Below, piece by piece: positions 22,169 to 33,175 of a stretch of DNA of 64,000 bases. The position numbers and the translations under genes are program-made. The stretch's first letter is position 1. Each line of letters opens with the position of its first letter. The notes below the pieces were generated by a model that saw only the letters and a program-made list of their open reading frames with translations, did not search any database and was not told the DNA's origin. This DNA is from Acanthococcus lagerstroemiae (Eukaryota; Arthropoda; Insecta; Hemiptera; Eriococcidae), in contig CM063112.1 in the NCBI GenBank assembly GCA_031841125.1, positions 20,982,603-21,046,602 on the forward strand, in the 5' to 3' direction.

Positions 22169-24189
22169 TAGACTGAAGGAACGAAGAACAGGAAAAAAGT
22201 TAAGGAAGTTGGAAAAAGAGAAAAATGTGGAATTTTATAAGCTTGTTCTTCTCTGAACAAACAATAAACTTTTTTAGGGGGGGGGGGTTTACTTTGGAAT
22301 AATTTGGCCTTAAGGTGTATTTCCTTGAATCCGGAATTGAGCAAAACCCAAATTGCACGGCATAGGTTCTACATACGTACGAATTATTCATCGTGCTACT
22401 TACTGAACCAGACTACTTTTGAGGTTTCATTAGCAGTTTAAATCTTTCTTAAACCGAAAATTTGGGAAATGTAAAAGAAAAATAAAGATTTTTACTATGG
22501 CAGACAATCTCTCGAACTTTCGTCAGACTGTTAGAAATTTATTTTCCCATTCCAGAAGCCAATCCCCAGGTGCAGTTGCACGAGACCTGTAAAGATTCAC
22601 GAATACTGAAAACAGCTGAGAAATGTAAACATACTGAGAAAAACTGAATCGACCGAATGAAACTATCAAACCCTTCATAACTTTCCAAAATTGTAATAAC
22701 GACCTGCAATGCCAGAATAAATCTTGTTATTGGCAAACGCGACCATAATCGTAAACATTGCCTTAAAAGTTGAAATTTTTTTGCGTATAGGCGCGGACAG
22801 TAACGGGAGACCACAAATACAGCGAATCGTAAAAGCAACCCGCGAAAATTTATGGTCGGTTTATTCAAAGCATACTGCAACATCCTCTCGACGCGAAATT
22901 TAGAAATGCTTTCGCCGCTTTTTCCAAACTTTATCGCCACGTTAACCTATTTTCGTGAAGGCCTGACGCAGCAGCCGGGAATTCCTGAGTATCAAAGTGC
23001 AAAATCTAAACGGCGAAAACTTTTTGACTTTTAGCTTTCGTTCTGGTCAGTGACTGTTATATACTTGATGGCATTTCCGCTGAAATTATTCGCGGTGGGA
23101 ACAGGAAATAGTCCGTTAGAGGTACCAGCTGACAACAAAATTTGAGTTTATACGTTTACTTTTTCTTTCTCCACCTTGTATAGTCTTTTAAGCACCACAT
23201 ACGTTCAGTGTTCTGGGAAAGAAAGGAAGAAATTGAGATTTCAGACTAAACATTGACTGGCCCCTAGAATAGCGACAAGTATAAAGGTAGACTGAAAAGG
23301 CTCTTAGAATTCCCAACCCGAAGTCCTTAGACACTACTTAAAAGTTAGTAGCTTCGTAACTCATTTTTTTTGACTCGAAAATTGGCGAAAATTCATAAAT
23401 TTGTCGGGGTTACACATTTTTTTTCTCACTTCCGAGGACTTTATTAAATTGAAATTGGACCAAGTTTAAGATGATCTACTTTAGAGTGGAAAGAAGTCCA
23501 TGCAATTTCCAGCCGTAATATTCACTTTTGGTCACCACTGAGAACCAACAGCTAAGTCCAAAAACCTTGAGCGGCTGCATCTGAGGTATTCTTGAATTTT
23601 TTTCCAGCAATACTCTTAAAAATTGTCATTTGTGGTCCCCTTTCACTGCCCTAAACATGTTTCAGACAAATTTGTGGTTTTTATATAAATCAGTTTTTAG
23701 CCATTCCTGAAAAGTGTGAAAAATGGACCTAATCTCTTTTGGTACTCATCAATTCAATTATAGTAAATATGTGGTCCTGCGGAGGTAATGTAAGGGGACG
23801 GAAAAAATTCCCGGGGATTGAAAGGCGCAAAAGTAGCAAAACTGTTCCAAGGATGTTTAAATCCTCCTCTGATCATACAGTCATGTGAAAATGTCCAAAA
23901 TTTTACATGTCTGTGCTTCAGGCCTGAGTTGATGCACAGAACTGAACGGCTATTCTGAATTCCTCCCAACCCATGTTCCACAGTTGCGGTTGCAGCAAAG
24001 ATGCACTATATGGCATCTTGTTGCCGAGAATTTCAAGGAGCATAATTTTATGGCTATAAAATTTGTGCCCTAAAATGTTTAGTTTTTGTGAGTGACACAA
24101 GAAACTGATTTTGAGGACTATTTTCCATTGATTCAGAGGTGCATTTTGAAAAAAATGATTTTTTTTTTTGTAGAAATTGGGTTCAAGTT
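21739..24189. other. no recognised gene
   Basis: Includes a long A run at 22141-22168, a G run near 22268, and AT-rich sequence. The 133-codon minus frame at 22540-22940 is the longest here. It is hydrophobic and basic but lacks a recognised motif or splice context, so I leave it uncalled. Confidence 0.35.
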
Positions 24190-24360
24190 CGACGCCGGTT
24201 TTACCATACGGGCTGACTAGGCTGCAGCTCAGAGCAGCAAAATTTGTAGCCCAAAAGATGGTTACTTCAATTTTATGGGAGGCGGAGCGGGAGGATGTGA
24301 AAAAATAAGGCGTCAAAAATATTGCAGCCCAGGGCGGCAAAGTACTTAAAACCGACCCTG
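24190..24360. mobile_element. 171 bp hAT-like MITE with target duplication
   Basis: The left end cgacgccggttttacc and the reversed right end cagggtcggttttaag match as imperfect terminal repeats. The flanking 8-mers are ttcaagtt (24182-24189) and ttcaggtt (24361-24368), identical at 7 of 8 positions, as expected for an aged hAT insertion. The inside has ggcagcg-type words (gcagcccagggcggc) but no coding sequence. Confidence 0.8.
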
Positions 24361-25299
24361 TTCAGGTTCCAATCTAATATGATTCGACAGGTGGATTATT
24401 AGTTAGCCGAGTGCAGTAGCTGGTCAGTGACAGAGTCATAGCCAAACCTCCTTTCTTTTTACCTCCTCCCCACACAAGAAACTGTAGTTGCTTAACTACA
24501 AAATCGGCAAACTCTCTTTTCTGTGTCTTTCCTCCAATTTTAGCGCGGGTGGGTTGCCTTCTTTAGGAAGCCAAAAACTGGCAGGGGTAGATCTGTTACC
24601 TGAAAATCCAGTTGGAAGAAACAGCCAACACTTGTCACCAAGGCAGAGAATGTAGCGAGACAGAAACATTTGACAAAATGTCTCGGTTCTGAACATAACA
24701 GATAAGAATGTTCTGAATCGAAATCCAACCCTTTCCAGGATACCTTCTGAATCAGATCCAGCTACTCTCAAAAGAATCAATGTTCGTATATCTGGGTGAG
24801 TGTGCACAATTTCTGATGAAGTTTTGAGACCTAGGACAATAACAAACTTGGCGTTTTAATGGTGATAATCTCCATCTTTGCACAGTTTCGGCAGATCACA
24901 AGGAAACAGCCATGGAAAGGCGAGGTCATACTTTTGGTAATGTTATTGTAAAGTAGTACGTTATTCAGTGTTGTCAGAATGCCAAACCAAAAACTTGGGC
25001 GAAGTATTACCTCATCCAACATAGAAATACAGGTGACCAGTCTTTAAATTTAAATCAGCGATAAATCGACGACAGAAAGTGGTGCCTGTTTTTAAAATTA
25101 CCCGGCGAAAATCTTCTGAAAAGACTCGCCAGTTCTACATTCATCTTCCCTCTTCTCCTTTCCTCACTACAAACAATTTTTTAGGTTTTATGCTCCTTTG
25201 TAAATTTTCCTGAACATCGCTAACCCCTCACTAGTTCGACCTAGATCCAAAGTTACTGGCTTCTGCTGGAAACTTGCCTCAGGGTGCCACTGCTGCATA
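24361..25299. other. no recognised gene
   Basis: Single-copy-looking sequence. Minus-strand frames at 24496-24807 and 24831-25022 show no recognisable motif. Confidence 0.35.
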
Positions 25300-26960
25300 G
25301 TAACAAAAAAATTTTTTTAATTTAGAAATTTTAATTGCTGACCGCTCATTTCTACTTAATTTTGACCGCTGAATACATATTCGTTGTCCAAATTTGGCGG
25401 CGACGCTCCATTTGAATATTTTCCGAAACATTGAGAAATGTCCACCCAGTCTTGGTGCAAGAATCTTTAAAATCTATCTCTTGAAAAAGACTGTCATGTA
25501 CAATTTAGTCGGCAATGTGAACACCAATTATTCCAAATTGACATTTTTGGTGCGAACTGACACAAACGCGGACAAGAAAAAACGGTCAGGCAATCTTCGT
25601 TTCACTCATTTTGAGATAAGGTACTGTGCCCTGAACACGCCAGATTCCTAATAACGCCAACAGCGGATATTTTGTGAACTAGTAGACGCATCAGGCTGAA
25701 ACTTCACTCAGGTACTCCTTGAGTGAAAATAACCTGGCCAACATAATTTCATCAAGATCGTCTAAGTGTAAATACTAAATAAATAAAAAAAGTGTGTTGA
25801 CATTTTTTATCACAAATGTGACTGCACTTTCTTAATTTTTTCATCACTGTGCATTGAATTATTAAAAATCGATTTGCCGAGGCATAAATTTAACAATCAA
25901 CCAAATTTTTGAACGATTATCATCCTAGATTCCAAAAAGTGTGTTACAATTCATTTCAAAACAGGTAAATAAGTTCAACAACATTTTTTTCAGTCATGGT
26001 TGGCGTAATTAGGAACCCGTGCCCCAATTACGCCACTTTGATACCACAACTTTGGGATGTTAAAGTTTGAAAAAAAAGTTCAAAAAGTCATCCTGTGTGC
26101 TTAGGACATAGCTTAATCCTTCCTTTATCACCTCGACCAGTGTCGTAGCTAGGAGTTTCCCAAAGGGGGGTACTATAAGGTTTTTAAAGGAGAAAACGTC
26201 GAAAATTGTGGTATTTTTTAAAAATCGCCGATATCAGAGGACTATGTAAAAATATTTGGAGGCACGTGCCCCCTGTCCCCCCCCCCGACGCTTCGCCACT
26301 GACTTCGACTGATCACATAATGACCAAAACATAAATATCTTGTGAGACATTTTCAATTTAGTTAAGCATCGCGTTAATAGGGCACAGTATCTTATTACAG
26401 AATTTTCATTCATACGTATTACGTATTGTATGGAGAAATGTTTAAAAATTGGAAGAATTAACTCACCGATCACTTGTTGCTAATCAGTTTTAGCCGCTGA
26501 ATTCGAATTCGTTGTCCAAATTTGAAGTTGGCGCTCCTTGTCCGAGATAGGCTCAAAAATTTCTGTAAAATGAAAATAAAATTGATCAAAAAATGACTTG
26601 AGACAAATTTTAAAAGCGGATTTGAATTTGTTCGAATAATGAAGTCATTTTCACTAAGTGCTGGAGCAGAAACCAGAAAAAATTTTCTCTTAAAAAAGCA
26701 CAATCATTTTGCAACTTAAACGGCAATGTGAACGTCAATTATTCCAAATTCAATTACCCTTTCTCGGCTAATTGTTCGAGAGAAGTACAAAAACTAACGT
26801 TTGGGCAATCTCCGTTTTCACATTTTGGGACATTCTATAGAATTTTCATACATAAGTATGGAGAAACTTTCTAAAAGCAAAAAACTTGAGTCGCTGATAA
26901 GTTGCTTCTAGTCGGTTTGGGCCCTGAATTCAAATTCGTAGTCCGAATGTGGTGGCGACA
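25300..26960. repeat. diverged tandem repeat with gaattcgttgtccaaattt landmark
   Basis: The landmark appears near 25378, 26500 and 26926, about 425 bases apart for the last pair, and again in reverse near 33970. A second landmark, cggcaatgtgaac followed by aattattccaaatt, occurs near 25511 and 26724. A third, ggagaaa near a run of ctaaaa, occurs near 26430 and 26860. The copies are old and the array is interrupted by a hAT-like MITE. Confidence 0.65.
26138..26301. mobile_element. 164 bp hAT-like MITE with target duplication
   Basis: It begins cagtgtcgtagctagg and ends cgcttcgccactg, imperfect inverted repeats of the cagtggcg type. The flanking 8-mers are acctcgac (26130-26137) and acttcgac (26302-26309), matching at 7 of 8 positions. 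G and C runs lie just inside the ends. It interrupts the 25.3-27.0 kb repeat array. Confidence 0.85.
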
Positions 26961-27597
26961 CACTGTTGCCCAGACACTTTCAGAAAACTACGTAAAAGGG
27001 GGTAAAACTGGTCAAATTTTCCCACAGCCACAGCGTGCTTGTTCGAAGGCAAGACAGATCAAGACGATCAGGCAGTGCTATAACTTGCGTGAAAGAGACA
27101 GTAGCCAATCTAGCTAGAGCTCTAGATGGCCTCCGGCCACGGATGCGATACTCGAAAGGGTAGTTTCTGGAGCTGAGGGCGCGCTGTCTCAGGGGCCACT
27201 TTGACATGCATGCACTGCCATACGTCCGACCAGACATCAGAGCTCTGGATGCCACTGTATTTTACCTGCTTCAGACTTCCACTGTCACCCTTAGGATAGA
27301 TAGCCTATCCCTGCTTCTATCCAGTCCCCGGCGGAGCACCCCGTTACAATTTTGAATTTAGAGTCGGTAGTCCAAGAAGGGTGGATACCATATTTCTAAC
27401 GCCCCTGGATCCACCGAAAGGGGCTATAGCATTGGATTGGCTGAGGCACTGGCTATCACTGATCCAATTCGTTAGTCAAGATTTGATTTCGGGGACGTAT
27501 TTTTTCTTATTAGCATTTTATATGCTTTTACTACTGGGTATACTCGAGCAAAACCGTAACGAAACTGACTGGACTGACTGACTGAACACTTCATTCG
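26961..27597. other. non-coding, contains the dispersed repeat at 27101
   Basis: Apart from 27101-27236 nothing is supported. The actgactggactgactgactg run near 27565 lies directly before the palindrome. Confidence 0.35.
27101..27236 (+). repeat. dispersed repeat, second copy at 14.9 kb
   Basis: The reverse complement carries ggacgtatggcagtgcat, aaagtggcccctgagaca, aaactaccctttcgag and gtggccggaggcc in the order seen at 14949-15062. On the minus strand it lies in an open frame (26980-27255) with a low-complexity Arg/Ser/Ala protein, so a once-coding origin cannot be excluded. Confidence 0.7.
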
Positions 27598-28023
27598 CCT
27601 GCGAGTACCACACTCCTTGTATCAGCTTGTATTCCCTTGCGAGAATCACGTTCCTTGTACAAGCCTGCGAGCACTACGCTGCTAGTGCATCATTTTGTTG
27701 ACGAGTCTGCAACCACGGGACAGCATTTTCATGTCTGTTTCGCGGACTGCGCCGACATGAGAATGCCGTCGTCCGCTACGTTCTGCAGAGCACGTAGCAC
27801 TCCATATTTTTTGGCGCGCTCATTTTTTGGACGCTACGTTCGCTGGACGATGACATTCTCATGTCGGCGCAGTTAACGAAGCAGGTGTGAAAATGCTCTC
27901 CCGCGGTTGTAGACTCGTCTACAAAATGATGCACTAGCAGAGATTAGTGCTCGTAGGCTGGTACAAGGAACGTGATGCTCGCGATGGAATACAGGCTGAT
28001 ACAAGGAGTGCGGTACTCGCAGG
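27598..28023. repeat. 426 bp palindrome (long inverted repeat)
   Basis: The arms 27598-27765 and 27854-28023 are reverse complements at roughly 88 per cent by eye, joined by a spacer of about 88 bases. One 20-base stretch, actgcgccgacatgagaatg at 27746, is perfectly matched at 27854-27873. The outer edge is cctgcgagtacc against ggtactcgcagg. The arms are CpG-rich compared with surroundings. A transcript would fold into a long hairpin. It may be a fold-back MITE or a hairpin-RNA locus. Confidence 0.9.
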
Positions 28024-28055
28024 ACACAGCAAAATAGTACCTGATGCGACTAGTC

Positions 28056-28561
28056 GCATTATTTAATAAATCAATCCCTACATCACCTCGGATTTCTAGG
28101 GTCACCAAATTACCTTATTATGCTATATTTTACAAAACCACAAAATCAAATATTCGTTTATTTTACAATTACGAACAAAGTCTTTGAAAATCTGAAGAAT
28201 TATGAGGAGGAGGAAGGATCTGTTACCCCGAGATCCAGGCAACTGACAGATCGCCAGTCAGATATGCAAGCAGACTTTCAAGCAGACCGACAGATCAATG
28301 GTCAGAACAAATTCTTCGAAAATCTGAAAAATTATGAGGGGGATCTGTTACCCTGCGATCCAGTCAAATTGACAGATCGTCAGTCAGACATACAGACAGA
28401 TAGAACAAAATCTTCGAAAATCTGAAGAATTATGATGATAGAGGGGGGGGGGGGGATTTCTTACCCTGAGATCCAGTCAAATTGACAGATCGTCAGTCAG
28501 ACGTACAGGCAGATGATTTAAAGAGACAGATAAACTGATGGTCGGAAAGTGAAAGTCGCAG
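28056..28561 (+). repeat. 0.5 kb duplicated element, copy 2
   Basis: Near-identical to 21242-21738. It starts 32 bases after the palindrome. Differences include four extra bases in the cagaccgacagatc segment and a longer G run near 28443. The minus frame that overlaps its right end is not conserved in copy 1. Confidence 0.85.
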
Positions 28562-28777
28562 TGCTTAGCAGAAGACTGACACAAGCAAAAAAAGCGTCTG
28601 CGAGGTGGTTCCATGAGGATAGTAGTGGAATACAGAGACATGAGAACAACTTGCCACTTTGGATTTTTGTTGGGGGGAGTTGTCATCTTCTTGTAGAGAT
28701 TCGGAAGGAGAAGTAAGTACAGCATTTCGAGGCCCCATAAAAAAAGAATACACCACCAACTGCGCCGCAGCGTCAAA
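28562..28777 (+). promoter_or_regulatory. possible promoter upstream of a small ORF
   Basis: The segment ends in gcgtcaaaatggcggcggc, which contains the YY1/Pho-type word aaaatggcggc. A strong donor-like gaagtaagtac lies at about 28709. No TATA box stands out. Low-confidence inference from motif and position. Confidence 0.2.
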
Positions 28778-28918
28778 ATGGCGGCGGCACATTCGGATTT
28801 GCCTGAATTGCCCTACGACCCATCCACCCCTGGTTGCATTTACACTTTAAATACATACGACATCCATCTTTCTGCGACAATGTTTTGTCGTATCCAGAAA
28901 AATGAGAAAAAATTATGA
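28778..28918 (+). CDS. possible 46-codon ORF or initial exon
   Basis: ATG at 28778 with A at -3 and G at +4 opens a 46-codon frame that stops with TGA at 28916. It starts MAAAHSDLPELPYDPSTPGC, acidic and proline-containing, then a more ordinary IYTLNTYDIHLSATMF stretch. A gccgcag acceptor-like site lies ten bases upstream. No convincing donor is inside, so it would be either a small protein or a chance frame. I do not recognise it. Confidence 0.2.
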   Translation: MAAAHSDLPELPYDPSTPGCIYTLNTYDIHLSATMFCRIQKNEKKL

Positions 28919-29799
28919 AACACGTTTGCAAGAGAATTTGCTTCTCAGAAAATCAGCGTCATTGCATGTTGGTAACTTTAGCATTCTCTCTCGAAATTTC
29001 AAAAATGTGGACCCCCTCCGCCAAACCGAAACAGTTCCATTGTCGTTTTGAGTTCCGATCTTGCGAACCGTGTCTATAAGCAACCTCTTGTACACAAACT
29101 CGAGGGTTTAGAGGCTAATGATATCTAATTGATAGAAGAAAAGAAAAAATGAAATCAAACAAAACGGTCGTTTCCAAGCAATTTGCATTTTCAAAGGGAA
29201 AGACATCGTCGTATGTCATTTTGTCGCCCCCGGTTCCCCTGTTCGCGCTGCCACCAGTACACCGCCGACAAACCGTCTTGAGCATCTTTCACGTCGCGCA
29301 TCTCTGTCAAACGGAGAGAGCGTTCAGCGAAGCAAACTTATTTTTCAAACTCGGTGACGAAACAATAGCCGAAAAAAATTCGCGCATCAGTCATTTTCAA
29401 TTGCAAAAGCGTTCTCGACTCGAAAATCTGCTCGCTTTGTTGTCGAACAGAGGGCAAATAATAGGGTACATTTTTCTGATCTCGTTGCGACTTTTCCAAA
29501 GCCGCCTGGTTACTTCATCGTCGTATCCGCGACTACCTACAAGTTTTCTTCTTTTTTTCTGACCGTGGGGAGGAAAAGGTTTTACGCATCACCGGCGTGC
29601 TAAATAGCGACAATTTCAATCTGTTTTTCTTTTTTCGTTCGCGAAGCAGCGCTTTGTGTCATTAAATGTCATTTTTGCGCGCGACAATAAGTATATGTTC
29701 TTCCTTATCGGCGGAAATCCGCAGCACCGCAGCGCGCAGCGGGTCGACAACGCTGACGGGAATTCTGAACTTTTCTGATTTGACCTTTGGTGTTCGCAG
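28919..29799. other. 5' flank of the 29.8 kb exon
   Basis: CpG is raised from about 29200 to 29450. A tcagt initiator-like word lies at 29387-29391 (gcgcatcagtcatt), which could be a transcription start in arthropods. A 137-codon frame at 29149-29562 shows no motif and is probably chance. The last 30 bases are pyrimidine-rich and end in cgcag, a plausible splice acceptor. Confidence 0.35.
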
Positions 29800-29804
29800 G
29801 CACC

Positions 29805-30019
29805 ATGAAGAGTTCGAATAGTTCGACAAAGAACGTCAAGATAGTGGAAACCGGCGACAAAATGAAGGACGGGGCCGACGGTAAAGGGATCTTCAGTATC
29901 GCCCCTATCGCCGAATTCGATAAGTCGCCGCCGTCGACTGAGGAAGTGCTGACGGTCGGCGACCCGACGCCGCCGACCGAGGCGATCGACGATTTGGAAG
30001 CCGAGCAGACGTCTGAAAA
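29805..30019 (+). CDS. initial coding exon of an unidentified gene
   Basis: The start codon lies in gcaccATGaag, a good eukaryotic context. A pyrimidine-rich tract and cgcag (29794-29799) precede it, so the exon probably begins at 29800 after a 5' UTR intron. The frame gives 71 codons plus two bases and ends at AAAA before GTAAGT (30020), a strong donor; read-through would stop at once in TAA. The product is hydrophilic: MKSSNSSTKNVK, then a Lys/Asp/Gly-rich part, FSIAPIAEFD, and a long acidic Pro/Thr/Glu tail. It looks like a disordered cytoplasmic N-terminus. Codons are GC-rich in third position compared with the flanks. No downstream exon was found in the window, and I do not recognise the protein. 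Confidence 0.6.
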
Positions 30020-31884
30020 GTAAGTCCACGACAACCTTTTTTACCGATCATTGTTCGTAGATTGAACAAACGGGAAGGATTGAATTGAGAAAAAGGAGGG
30101 GCACTCGGAATATGAACCAAAGACGGCTATACACTTAGCGTATTTCGTGACTTTTCACGAACTATTTCGCGAAAAATATGATGAAACGCGAACCAATCAC
30201 TATACACTTCTCTCAATATCAGCTGTTTCGTGTTTCGTGTTTTCATCTCATCCTGTTCGCGAGAATCTGGAAATCGACGCGAGAAGACGCGAAAATGAAA
30301 AAAATATTCAATCTAGCTCCTCTTCCCGGTGTAAAAATTTTTTTGAGAAAGTCGTAATGAAACGAAAATTTGAAAACCAACGAATTCATTTTCTGGAACA
30401 TCCTGCAATCAGGTTGTTCTTCGGCTCCTCTCTCCTTCAAGATAAGGATGAATGAATGAGACTTCCGAGGTTTTGGTGGAAGAGTAACCAATCCACAAAA
30501 TTTGAAAAAAAAATCTGAAGACTGCGTAATAATTATTATCGCGTTACGAAAGAGGCTATTATTTTCAAATGTATGACCTTATATTGTATCTATCGATACT
30601 CTTAAATTGAAGCCTCCTCCGCCTTCCCTGGTGCTATAATTTTCCAGCTCCTAACCACCTTTGTACTTTCATAGCATTTGTCGTTAGATATGCTGCAGCT
30701 TTTTCACCTGGGTTCCAGAATTCATTTTAACAGTTCTTTTCCCTCTCCCCAAACCATTCAGGCTCCACGAGAGAGGGGCTAATTCCGGTTACTCTAATTT
30801 TCCTCAAGTTCCAAATTCTTTACGAGATTCTAAAGTCAATTTTTTGGACAGGATAGCCAACCAAGCTCTGAGACGCTGATTTCGAATATCGCCTCAGATT
30901 TGTATCCGACCCTTTCCCGAGCACTGTCGTAATACGAATTCAGCTTCTCCGAAGAAAAATTGCACGAAGTATCGGAACAGGGGTGGTTTTGTGTAGCTGA
31001 TTACGAATATCGCTTCTGATTTTTAATGTGGACCAAATTCAAGCCCCTGTGCTTATTTCAATTAAGAAATTTTTACGACGTTATTTTCCATTAGCATCAC
31101 TTTGAATAAATAAAGCTGTATGTTTACCTCATTCGGTGGCTTTAATTTGAAAGGGTGAATTCCGAGTCTACCATTGCTTGTCCTATGCTCTTGCTACCAC
31201 ATTGGTCGCACCAGGAAGGATAGGATTCAAAAATTACCCCTAAAATCGAACACAGCGACCTCAAAAACCTATAAACCAATTTTCGAATTCTATTCTTTCG
31301 GCATTAAGTCACACGAAAAAAAATAAAATAAATAAAAAATAATAATAAATCTATGAAGTTGTTAATTGATATCGCACCATGCTGCACCCCATAGAGCGCG
31401 TTTACATTTCCATAATTAATTTTTTTTTTTTTTTCGTTTTCATTTTTGATGTTCGAAAATCTTGAAAATGTCTCCATACGATAGGACATCAGGCACTTTT
31501 TTCGGCGAAACATGTCGCGAAACTGTCGAAGAGTGAAGCTTGTTTATCAATTCGAAGGAAAAGCCGTGTGAAGGCTGTTTTCTTCTCCTTTTCCTCTAAA
31601 TTTTTATCTGATCTTTTTCCCCCTTTCTTCGTACAGATGTTGAGCTCATAGTATTATTATATTTGCTGAGAAACTATTATTTTTTGCTATAAGATCAATC
31701 TTGGAATTCAGCGCAAGTATCTGGCATCCCGACGATAAAGGTAAAATTGAAAGAATCCAAAGAATCCAAAAAACACTTTTTTAATTTTTATATTATGATT
31801 TGTTTACATACGAGTATTACCCATGCAACCTGAAATATACTGGACTATTGCAGGGGTTTGAGGTGATGAGCCTAAGTAATAGAC
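30020..31884. other. probable intron sequence, no exon recognised
   Basis: Follows the donor at 30020. It contains ggctatacacttagcg near 30127, whose reverse form cgctaagtgtatg occurs near 34192. The frame at 30147-30455 has no motif. Otherwise AT-rich and featureless. Confidence 0.35.
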
Positions 31885-32449
31885 TAGGGTGTCTAACGGT
31901 CATCTAAGTCATTTAAAGTCATTTATTTTCAATCATGATCATTTAAAATTTTAAAAACCAGCAAATTGAACCTCGAATGAGAAAACAAAGAATTTAGAAT
32001 TGGAAAATTCTACTATAATGACCAGGACTACAATTTTTAGGCGAATGTATAATTCTATCTGTGGCGTATATTCCAGAAGTCTCAAAAGATCTTCACGAAT
32101 CACAGAATTCTGAGTCAAATAAGTAGTACTTCATTTTGTACATGTCGCATATTTTAGCATTAATTTAATGCATATTTTGCACCAATTCTGTTTATTTTTC
32201 AGTATTTTTTCCAAAACCTGATTTTTCTAGTTCTTTACTCAAAAATACTAATAATTATTCTCGACTCAAAAAAAAAAAAAAAAAAAAAAAATGAAAAGAC
32301 TTGATGATTAATGAATCAGCAGAAAAGCTTTTAGAAAAATATGTTCTTTTGCATGTGAGATACCTTCGCTTTTTCCCGCATCACATGCATCAATCATCAG
32401 GAAATTATAATAGGAACAGTATCTCCTGTATCTTTTATTAAAAAGAAGA

Positions 32450-32917
32450 TTGAACTTCTTAGGTAGATACTTTTCTACATCATTAATTTTGAAATTGGAT
32501 GAAAATTATCGTAGTATTATCCAACTTACTTTTTCTTTTAAAATGATACCCATAATGTATTCGCATTCTAGCGCATTCACAGCAAATTGGGAGGAAAAAG
32601 GTCATTTATTTTCAAAATTCGATTTTGTTAAACACCTTGTAAGACGAAATTTATTAGCTACGTTATTTTTATGGGACATTATTAATGGAAGAGTCAAGGA
32701 TAGTGCACTTTTACGTGCTATAAATTTCCGAATCCCAAGTTTAATAGCAAGGACAATTCTCTTTGGATGTAACTCCGGCTTCTGCGGCATACTCTGTCTT
32801 TACAGTGAGGTAGCTAGAGCAAATGCAGGGGTGGATATTTGCTTTATGAATCGTAAATCATTTAGTGACGTCATCCAGAAGCATTTATCGGCCTCTGAGC
32901 CAGCTTGGTATCAATGA
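32450..32917 (+). pseudogene. C-terminal fragment of a Jockey/CR1-like LINE ORF
   Basis: The 155-codon frame has the features seen downstream of reverse transcriptase in such LINEs: KHLVRRNLLATLFLWDIING, then SALLRAINFRIPS and a closing FSDVIQKHL. In these families the layout is RR-x-L-x-LLF-x-L-x-NG, then LL-x-x-INF-x-P, then a short basic end. No FADD motif is present, so it is a 5'-truncated copy. It is followed by a pyrimidine-rich 3' UTR and a tail ending near 33175. Confidence 0.5.
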
Positions 32918-33070
32918 CTTCCTCCCTCTCTCCCTTTCCCTACGCTCTAACGCTCCTCTTCGTTGTCATTTTCTTCTTCCCCTATATTTTCCATTTGCTT
33001 CCAGTATTTTCAGGGTACCCCTCCCTTCAGCCCTCCAGTCACATTTTTTCCCATCATTCCCTCCCCCCCA

Positions 33071-33175
33071 TTCTTCAATTAATAGTGGAAAAATTGCAAT
33101 ACACTGTACATTGTCCTCTGCTAATCTGGACAGTTTTTACCGTAGGAAGGGACAGTAATATTGAATAATAGACGA
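33071..33175 (+). mobile_element. LINE 3' tail, copy 1
   Basis: The block ttcttcaattaata, then gtaatacactgt-like sequence, ccgtaggaagg and gtaatattgaata closes the LINE fragment that begins at 32450. It matches the second copy at 33701-33812. Confidence 0.6.

Noticed and set aside
22539..22940. 133-codon minus frame that might recall a chemoreceptor
   Set aside because: No recognisable transmembrane pattern or receptor motif, and no clear splice borders.
29149..29562. 137-codon frame upstream of the best exon
   Set aside because: Lies where 5' UTR or promoter is expected; no motif, and CpG-related openness explains it.
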